In this document: positions 13,487 to 17,900 of the stretch, in pieces
Layout of the letters: each line of letters begins with the position of its first letter
Position numbering within the stretch: the first letter of the stretch is position 1
NCBI GenBank assembly: GCA_023460155.1
Contig: JAEWRF010000256.1
Coordinates: 1-17,900, forward strand
Source of the DNA: Bacillota bacterium
Lineage (GTDB): Bacteria; Bacillota; Clostridia; Oscillospirales; Acutalibacteraceae
Reading direction: 5' to 3'
Length of the DNA stretch: 17,900 bases
Program-made: the position numbers and the translations under genes
The notes under the pieces: generated by a model
What the model saw: the letters and a program-made list of their open reading frames with translations, nothing else
The model's database searches: none
Told to the model about the DNA's origin: nothing

Positions 13487-14038
13487 ATGAAAGCATATCT
13501 TATTTCGGACGGGGACTACAATACCGCGACTTACCAAAAGCTCTCCGCTGCCGTAACAGATTTTTTCAAAAAGCGCGGTTTTGAAATCGAGCGGAAAAGC
13601 ATAAAAAAAGGCGAGCTTCACTTCTGCGTCGGCTGCTACGGGTGCTGGACGAAAAAGCCGGGGGAATGCGTCATCAACGACGGAATGGCCCAAATCAACC
13701 GAACCTTCAACGGCAGCGACGTCGTTGTTTATCTCAGCCCGATCGTCTTCGGGCAGTACAGCCCGAATATGAAAAACGCAATCGACCGCTGGCTGCCCAA
13801 CGTGCTGCCCCTGTTTATTGCCAAACCCGACGGCACAACGGGGCACCCTCCGCGTTATTCGTCGGCGCCGAAGAGGGTCGTCATCGGCTACGGCAGCTCG
13901 GTTTCGCAGGAGGATGCGCAGCTTTTCACTTCGGTGGTAAAACACCGGCCGGCCATTGAAGCTTTTATCTATTCCGATCATGACGACAGCATCGCAGAGC
14001 GTCTGGAAAAAGTAAAGCTGGAAAGGATGGCGAATTAA
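13487..14038 (+). CDS. Flavodoxin-fold NAD(P)H-dependent oxidoreductase with a four-cysteine motif
   Basis: A 183-aa cytoplasmic flavoprotein-like enzyme (Flavodoxin_2/FMN_red superfamily). The first beta strand (KAYLISDGDYNTATY) leads into an FMN phosphate-binding-like loop that is atypical: usual forms read GSPRKNGNT. Residues 47-61 hold C47-x2-C50-x2-C53-x7-C61, which fits the compact CX2CX2CX4-7C motif of archaeal and clostridial iron-sulfur flavoproteins (Isf). PIVFGQYSPNMKNAIDRW is the standard flavin-contact and dimer segment. Expected to bind FMN and perhaps a [4Fe-4S] cluster, passing electrons to an unknown acceptor. ATG 13487 has GAAAGG upstream; the next gene starts 2 bp after the stop, so the two products may be made together or form a complex. 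Confidence 0.82.
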   Translation: MKAYLISDGDYNTATYQKLSAAVTDFFKKRGFEIERKSIKKGELHFCVGCYGCWTKKPGECVINDGMAQINRTFNGSDVVVYLSPIVFGQYSPNMKNAIDRWLPNVLPLFIAKPDGTTGHPPRYSSAPKRVVIGYGSSVSQEDAQLFTSVVKHRPAIEAFIYSDHDDSIAERLEKVKLERMAN

Positions 14039-14040
14039 TC

Positions 14041-14718
14041 ATGACGAAAATTGTTTTGCTGAGCGGCAGCCCGCATCTTAACGGCTCCACTTCCCTGAAA
14101 ATGCTCAATTTGCTGAAAGGCAGGCTGGACGCCGATTTCAGCGCCGAAGTCGTCGAGGCGGGAAAATCCATTTTACAAAATACTCAGCAGCAGGATTATC
14201 TCCGGATGGATGCGGCGGACGCGATTGTGATTGCTTTTCCGCTTTATGTCTACTGTCTGCCGGGCGCGCTGACGGAATTCCTGGTCGGCTACAGCGAACA
14301 CCGGAACAGTATGGGGAAACCGGCCCCCAAAAAAGTCTATGCCGTTATTAACTGCGGCTTCCCCGAATCCCGCATTAACGACGACGCCGCGCATGTGATC
14401 AAGCGTTTTTGCCAGGAGGTCACCGCCTCCTACCGTTTCAGCGTGATGATCGGCTGCGGCGGCATGCTCCAGCCGCTGAAGATGCTGCCCTCGGTTCAAA
14501 AAACATGGAGAGACATCGGCTCGGAATTTAATGAGATCATACGCGACATACGGGAGGGCGGAACCGAACCGGCTGATATCCATCTGGATTCCAGGCTGCC
14601 GAAAAAGCTCTTTTACCGAATCGGGCAGACGAATTTTGCCGTAATTGCGAGAATGAACGGGGTAACAAAAAAGCAGCTTTTTAAAAAGCCGTATCTGCAG
14701 GAAAAAATCGGCGGCTAA
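14041..14718 (+). CDS. Flavodoxin-fold NAD(P)H-dependent oxidoreductase
   Basis: A 225-aa protein with a clear FMN phosphate-binding loop near its start (IVLLSGSPHLNGSTSLKML, residues 4-22) and the FMN-contact segment AFPLYVYCLPGALTEFLVGY (about 65-84). Unlike its upstream neighbour it lacks the four-cysteine motif. The C-terminal 60 residues (SRLPKKLFYRIGQTNFAVIARMNGV) are basic and amphipathic and extend beyond the minimal fold. It probably reduces a quinone, nitro or other electrophilic compound using NAD(P)H. It starts 2 bp after the previous stop, with its ribosome-binding site AAAGGA inside that gene, and is followed by a strong terminator. Substrate unknown. Confidence 0.82.
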   Translation: MTKIVLLSGSPHLNGSTSLKMLNLLKGRLDADFSAEVVEAGKSILQNTQQQDYLRMDAADAIVIAFPLYVYCLPGALTEFLVGYSEHRNSMGKPAPKKVYAVINCGFPESRINDDAAHVIKRFCQEVTASYRFSVMIGCGGMLQPLKMLPSVQKTWRDIGSEFNEIIRDIREGGTEPADIHLDSRLPKKLFYRIGQTNFAVIARMNGVTKKQLFKKPYLQEKIGG

Positions 14719-14745
14719 TGAAAGATGCAGGCCGTCGAAAACCTT

Positions 14746-14775
14746 GGCACCCGGCGTTTGCCGGGTGCCCTTTTT
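14746..14775 (+). terminator. Intrinsic terminator of the PadR-flavoprotein operon
   Basis: GGCACCCGGC (14746-14755) pairs perfectly with GCCGGGTGCC (14760-14769), GTTT loop, then five Ts. It lies between convergent genes and may slow transcription from the minus strand as well, where the following T-run is weaker. Confidence 0.9.
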
Positions 14776-14791
14776 GTCTTCGTACGCGGCT

Positions 14792-15358
14792 CTATCGGCA
14801 TTCTTCCCCGCCCGCGCGGCCGGGTTTTGCAAAAATGCCCGACCGGTCCGGATCCCACTCCTTTGACGTAAGCTCTATCAGAAGTTCCTCCGCTGCGGAG
14901 AGCGTCGCCGCCGCGCAGAGTACAAAAATAACGGCACGCGACTGCGTCAGGAACAGGGACAGCGGATAGCAGAACAGCAGCAGCCCGGTGAATTTATTGG
15001 CATACGTATGCAGAAATCCAAAACTTCCGAACCGGCGTTTAGCCGCCGCGGCCGCCGCCAACCGCAGAAGGGCAATTCCGGCGACCCAAAGCAGCACGGC
15101 GATTCCCGGTTTTACCACCGGGTAAAGGCGGAACAGAATTACGGCGAAAAAGGAAAGATCCGCGGCGGAGTCCAGCCGCGCGCCCAAGGCGCTTTCCGCA
15201 TGCAGATGCCGGGCCAGCCAGCCGTCCAGCACATCCGTCAGACCGGCGCCAATATAAAACACGGCGAACGCCGTCCCCGGTACCGGCGGGGACAGCAGAA
15301 GCGCGGTAAGGATAAAGCGCATTCCTGTCACAAGGTGCGGAATTGCTTTCCGATTCAT
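14792..15358 (-). CDS. CDP-alcohol phosphatidyltransferase family membrane protein
   Basis: A 188-aa membrane enzyme. The family signature D-x2-DG-x2-AR-x8-G-x3-D-x3-D is perfect: D42, D45, G46, A49, R50, G59, D63, D67. Four to six hydrophobic segments surround it. Such enzymes transfer a phosphatidyl (or similar) group from a CDP-linked lipid to an alcohol, as in phosphatidylglycerol-phosphate, phosphatidylserine or cardiolipin synthesis; the acceptor cannot be told here. The frame is open upstream to about 16180, but ATG 15358 is chosen because it follows GGAGGAGG at 6 nt spacing and begins the normal N terminus. The tail (about 20 residues) is polar and ends GGEECR. Divergent from the helix-hairpin-helix gene; I see no convincing promoter. 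Confidence 0.88.
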   Translation of the reverse strand: MNRKAIPHLVTGMRFILTALLLSPPVPGTAFAVFYIGAGLTDVLDGWLARHLHAESALGARLDSAADLSFFAVILFRLYPVVKPGIAVLLWVAGIALLRLAAAAAAKRRFGSFGFLHTYANKFTGLLLFCYPLSLFLTQSRAVIFVLCAAATLSAAEELLIELTSKEWDPDRSGIFAKPGRAGGEECR

Positions 15359-15439
15359 TGGCGGCCTCCTCCCGATGATTTCTTTCAGCTTACCGTATTT
15401 CCCGAAAAACAGCAAGCACTCCGTAAAAAAGTTCCTCTT

Positions 15440-15466
15440 TTGGAGGTCCCTCCAATATGGTACAAT
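15440..15466 (+). promoter_or_regulatory. Candidate promoter and palindromic operator of the Cdd1-like gene
   Basis: A perfect inverted repeat TTGGAGG-TC-CCTCCAA (15440-15455) is followed by TACAAT (15461-15466), a good -10 box. Any -35 (TTTGGA or TTGGAG, 15-16 nt upstream) lies within the palindrome, so a protein bound there would block polymerase. Confidence 0.5.
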
Positions 15467-15493
15467 AAGGAAAACAGGATGGAGGCTTGCCGC

Positions 15494-15739
15494 ATGGGAG
15501 AACTGCGCAAAATCCCCGGTGTAGGGGAAAAAACCGAACAGGACCTGATCCGGCTGGGCTACCCGACGATTGCGTCGCTGAAAGACGCGGAGCCGGAAAA
15601 GATGTACGAGCGCGACTGTCTGGAACGGAACGCCGTCATCGACCGATGCCAGCTTTATGTTTACCGCTGCGCGGTATATTTCGCCTCCACGCCGAACCCG
15701 GAACCGGAAAAATGCAAGTGGTGGAACTGGAAGGATTAA
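15494..15739 (+). CDS. Helix-hairpin-helix protein, Cdd1 (pathogenicity locus) family
   Basis: An 81-aa protein. A helix-hairpin-helix motif spans residues 4-30 (LRKIPGVGEKTEQDLIRLGY, then TIASLKD), followed by the family's conserved DRCQLYVYRCAVYFAS (50-65) and C-terminal KWWNWKD. This matches the Cdd1/'pathogenicity locus' family (PF11731), likely DNA- or protein-binding, without a clear biochemical role. The frame is open upstream, but ATG 15494 has GGAGG at 15481-15485 (8-nt spacing); an ATG at 15479 lacks a site. It precedes DUF1697 and a GNAT gene closely. The name does not imply virulence here. Confidence 0.88.
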   Translation: MGELRKIPGVGEKTEQDLIRLGYPTIASLKDAEPEKMYERDCLERNAVIDRCQLYVYRCAVYFASTPNPEPEKCKWWNWKD

Positions 15740-15745
15740 AAACGC

Positions 15746-16360
15746 ATGGCGGAACATCTTGCCGCGTTCCTGCGCGGCGTAAACGTGAACGGCAATAAAA
15801 TCAGCATGGCGGCCCTGAGAGAAGCCTTTGTGGGCATGGGCTTTTCCGACGCGCGCACGGAGCTGAACACCGGAAACGTAATTTTTTTGACACGGGCAGT
15901 GCCCGAAGACAGGACAGAGGTTGACAGGCATACCAACAGAGCGCCCTCGCCTTCGGATGATCCGACTTTCCGGGACTTGAAGAAGCGCATCGAGAACGGA
16001 CTGAAAGCAGCGTTCGGCTACGACGCGCCTGTTTTCCTTCGCGGCGTCCCGGAACTGGAAGCTCTGCGGGACGCCGCCCAGGCGCTTTCCGTGCCGGAGG
16101 GCTGTCATCTCTATCTGCTGCTCTGCGGCAGCGCCGCGCTTCCGGCGGAGCTGGAAGCTCTGTTCGCCTCGTTGCCGCACGGTGAGAACGAGTCTTTCCT
16201 TCCGGCGGCGGGCGACGCGTTCTGGATCGTACCGAAGGGCGAAACGCTCTCCTCCCCTTTCGGCGCAAAGGCACTGGGGGCGGCGCGCTTTCGGAATCAG
16301 CTCACCTCACGCAACTGGAATACGGTTGAAAAGGTGCTGGGGCGGATGGGGCATGAATAA
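15746..16360 (+). CDS. DUF1697-family protein
   Basis: A 204-aa protein of PF08002. The N terminus carries the family core (FLRGVNVNGNKISMAALREAF, residues 8-28, and LNTGNVIF, 40-47) and the C terminus the usual LTSRNWNTVEKVL. The family has a ferredoxin-like two-domain fold and no established activity. Compared with typical members of about 175-180 aa, it has an extra polar segment at about residues 51-73 (rich in D, E, R, S, P) after GNVIF. The ATG at 15746 is 6 bp after the previous stop, with AAGGA inside the previous gene; translational coupling is likely. The stop is 47 bp before the GNAT start chosen here. Confidence 0.9.
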   Translation: MAEHLAAFLRGVNVNGNKISMAALREAFVGMGFSDARTELNTGNVIFLTRAVPEDRTEVDRHTNRAPSPSDDPTFRDLKKRIENGLKAAFGYDAPVFLRGVPELEALRDAAQALSVPEGCHLYLLLCGSAALPAELEALFASLPHGENESFLPAAGDAFWIVPKGETLSSPFGAKALGAARFRNQLTSRNWNTVEKVLGRMGHE

Positions 16361-16407
16361 AATTGTTTCTGCGGCCTGAACGACTGACAGATTTGGAGGC
16401 GGAATCG

Positions 16408-16932
16408 ATGCGGGATTATTTTATCCGGACGGAACGTACCGGCTTTTCCAAATGGAGCGTGGAAGACATTGCCTTGGCGAAATCCCTGTGGGGAGAAAAA
16501 GCGGTTACCAGGCTGATCTGCGCAAGCGGAAAATTCACGGAGCAGGAGATTCTGCAGCGGCTTGGCCGGGAAATTGAAAACGGCCGGAAATTCGGGGTTC
16601 AGTACTGGCCGGTCTTTTGCCTGAAAAGCGGGGATCTGATCGGCTGCTGCGGTCTGCGGCCGTACAGCGGAAAAAAAGACTGCTATGAGCTTGGGGTTCA
16701 CCTGAGAGAGAAATTCTGGGGAAAAGGCCTTGCAACGGAAGCAGCGAAGGCGGCTGTTGAGTATGCAGCGGCCGTTTTAAAGGCGGAAAGCCTTTTTGCC
16801 GGTCATCACCCGGAAAATACCGCGTCGAAAAAGGTTGTGGAAAAATTGGGATTCCATTATGAGGGCGACGAGTATTACGCCCCTACCGGGCTGTATCACC
16901 CGTTTTACCGGTGCCGCCTCCGAACAGAATAA
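16408..16932 (+). CDS. GNAT-family N-acetyltransferase (RimJ/RimL-like)
   Basis: A 174-aa acetyltransferase. It opens MRDYFIRTERTGFSKWSVED in the manner of RimJ/RimL-type proteins, has a beta-strand pair WPVFCLKSGDLIGCCGLRPY near residue 70, the acetyl-CoA-binding motif A around REKFWGKGLATEAAK (about 106-120), and motif B NTASKKVVEKLGF. It transfers an acetyl group from acetyl-CoA to an amine; substrate unknown. ATG 16408 is chosen because GGAGG (16395-16399) lies 8 nt upstream; a TTG at 16363 would add 15 residues but has no ribosome-binding site. It is probably the last gene of the Cdd1-DUF1697-GNAT unit. A weak stem (GCGGAA/TTCCGC) follows, not a clear terminator. Confidence 0.88.
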   Translation: MRDYFIRTERTGFSKWSVEDIALAKSLWGEKAVTRLICASGKFTEQEILQRLGREIENGRKFGVQYWPVFCLKSGDLIGCCGLRPYSGKKDCYELGVHLREKFWGKGLATEAAKAAVEYAAAVLKAESLFAGHHPENTASKKVVEKLGFHYEGDEYYAPTGLYHPFYRCRLRTE

Positions 16933-17000
16933 CCTTCTTTTTTGATGCGGAAGGAATTCTGTTTTCCGCCTCGCAGGTACTTCCTTTATTTTACATAATA

Positions 17001-17009
17001 TGCTATAAT
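17001..17009 (+). promoter_or_regulatory. Extended -10 element, upstream copy
   Basis: TGCTATAAT, an extended -10 box with no good -35 at 17 nt, about 200 bp before the response regulator. The surrounding AATATGCTATAAT recurs at 17157-17169. The rest of 16933-17205 holds short GC-rich stems (around 17030-17095) that I cannot name. Confidence 0.45.
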
Positions 17010-17160
17010 AATCCAATATCGGCATGATTCCGAAAACGGGCGGGTTCCCGTGGGAATGCGCCTTTCGGCGGCCTGAAAACGCCTTTTAGCCGCTGATCGG
17101 AATTATTTTTTGCTGTTTTTGCCCCTTACTTGCCGATTAGCAAATATTTTTTGACAAATA

Positions 17161-17169
17161 TGCTATAAT
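17161..17169 (+). promoter_or_regulatory. Extended -10 promoter of the response regulator gene
   Basis: TGCTATAAT, 36 bp upstream of the start codon. The TTGACA at 17151-17156 is only 7 nt away and cannot be a sigma-A -35 box for it, so this would work as an extended -10 promoter. Confidence 0.55.
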
Positions 17170-17205
17170 TTGTGCAAAATGGATGAAAAAAGAAGGCGCT
17201 GCATC

Positions 17206-17900
17206 ATGAAAAATATTCGAATTGTAATCGTTGACGACTCAGTTTTTTCAATTGCATTTATTCGAAACATTCTGGAAGAAAACGGGTTTGAAGTGGTTGG
17301 GGACGCCGGTTCTCTGGAGGAAGTCAAAAAAGTCGTAGCGGAGCAGAAACCTGATGTGGTCACGATGGACATGACTCTGCCGGGGACGGACGGTCTGGAG
17401 TGTACGCGCGCGGTCCATGAAATCAACAAGGACATCAAAGTGATCGTCATCAGCTCAATGATGGACGATGAAATCGTAAAGAAAGCAAAGAGGAACAAAG
17501 TCTCCGCCTACATTCAAAAGCCGATTGACGCCGACGAGCTGATTTCCACCATGAAACGCCTGCTGGACGGGGACGAACTGTACCGGCTTTTGCAGGAAGA
17601 GTTTTTCCCGGTGTTCAAGGAAGCTTTGCTGGACGGCGTGAACCGGATGACCAAAACCCTGCTGACCTATCGGGAGGAACACTCCTCCGAAAAAGCGTAT
17701 AAGTCGGCCGGCGTGACCGTTATCATCGGAATCATCGGCGCATTTTCCGGCCGGATGCTGCTCGATTTCTCAAAGGAAACCGCCCATGCGCTCACGGCTG
17801 CGATTTTCCGGAAGGAACCGAAGAGCAACGACGAAGTGGCGGCCGCGCTCGGTGAGTTCTCCAATATCGTGGCCGGGAACGCATGCTCCATTCTGAACCG
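17206..17900 (+). CDS. CheY-like receiver fused to a CheX/CheC-like domain, N-terminal part (cut by window edge)
   Basis: 231 codons are readable before the window ends. Residues 1-120 are a receiver domain with the acidic pair D10/D11, phospho-acceptor D55 in VVTMDMTLPG, a Ser (83/84) at the Thr position and K105 in IQKP. After a helical linker (about 121-165), a CheX-like domain begins (GVTVIIGIIGAFSGRMLLDF), with the E217-x2-N220 pair in EFSNIVAGN that in CheX/CheC/FliY phosphatases attacks phosphorylated CheY. The ATG at 17206 has GAAGG 9 nt upstream; an in-frame ATG at 17179 sits almost at the transcription start and is less likely. It may couple phosphorylation and dephosphorylation within one signalling protein. 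No chemotaxis genes are visible next to it. Confidence 0.87.
   Translation, partial: MKNIRIVIVDDSVFSIAFIRNILEENGFEVVGDAGSLEEVKKVVAEQKPDVVTMDMTLPGTDGLECTRAVHEINKDIKVIVISSMMDDEIVKKAKRNKVSAYIQKPIDADELISTMKRLLDGDELYRLLQEEFFPVFKEALLDGVNRMTKTLLTYREEHSSEKAYKSAGVTVIIGIIGAFSGRMLLDFSKETAHALTAAIFRKEPKSNDEVAAALGEFSNIVAGNACSILN

Noticed and set aside
15008..15493. N-terminal extension of the Cdd1-like frame
   Set aside because: It runs antisense through the CDP-alcohol phosphatidyltransferase and its Shine-Dalgarno region; the short form matches the family length.
15359..16180. N-terminal extension of the phosphatidyltransferase frame
   Set aside because: It is antisense to the DUF1697 and Cdd1-like genes; ATG 15358 has an ideal ribosome-binding site and the normal N terminus.
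17151..17169. TTGACA as -35 box for TATAAT before the response regulator
   Set aside because: The spacing is only 7 nt; an extended -10 promoter is the better reading.

Overview
The window looks like the chromosome of a Gram-positive, moderately GC-rich member of the Clostridia. The lipoproteins have Gram-positive lipoboxes, one of them with an Ala/Ser-rich linker, promoters are sigma-A-like, intrinsic terminators are strong and tRNAs carry encoded CCA ends. An Oscillospirales-type gut or anaerobic-digester bacterium is my inference from protein style, not a database result. I see no phage, transposase, CRISPR array or replication origin.

Region 1 (1-8272) is a sugar-use locus. On the minus strand, in transcription order, lie a D-allulose/D-tagatose-type ketose 3-epimerase, a possible tiny ORF, a complete ribose-type ABC importer (binding lipoprotein, double ATPase, permease), a ROK-family sugar kinase and a class II ketose-bisphosphate aldolase that runs off the left edge. 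A LacI-family regulator is encoded divergently. Together they suggest import of a rare hexose or ketose, C3 epimerisation, phosphorylation and aldol cleavage. A 780-bp divergent intergenic region holds promoter candidates, a 12-bp CG-centred palindrome and a long unannotated leader. A second strong promoter with a downstream palindrome precedes the binding-protein gene. The ROK kinase has no ATG/GTG/TTG start that keeps its phosphate-binding motif; the best start is ATT.

Region 2 (8273-12715) holds tRNA-Arg(ACG) and tRNA-Ser(CGA), both on the minus strand with clear promoters and terminators. Each has a short copy of its own 3' end further downstream. Between the tRNAs lie a minus-strand pair (DUF815-type AAA+ ATPase, then a lipoprotein joining a BtuF/FepB-like binding domain to a peptidoglycan-binding domain) and a divergent plus-strand lipoprotein. 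A compact cluster of three 6-3-6 hairpins lies beside the tRNA-Ser fragment.

Region 3 (12716-14775) is a PadR-type repressor followed by two flavodoxin-fold proteins, the first with a four-cysteine motif like that of iron-sulfur flavoproteins. A near-perfect inverted repeat between promoter and gene suggests autoregulation. Region 4 (14776-16932) has a CDP-alcohol phosphatidyltransferase on the minus strand and, divergently, a compact unit of a helix-hairpin-helix (Cdd1-like) protein, a DUF1697 protein and a GNAT acetyltransferase. Region 5 (16933-17900) is the start of a CheY-CheX-type response regulator cut by the window edge.

Most genes belong to known families. The items most worth a second look are the ATT start, the allulose-type locus with its leader and operators, the tRNA 3'-end copies with the hairpin cluster, and the AAA+/peptidoglycan-binding lipoprotein pair. 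I did not find a clear-cut new system.
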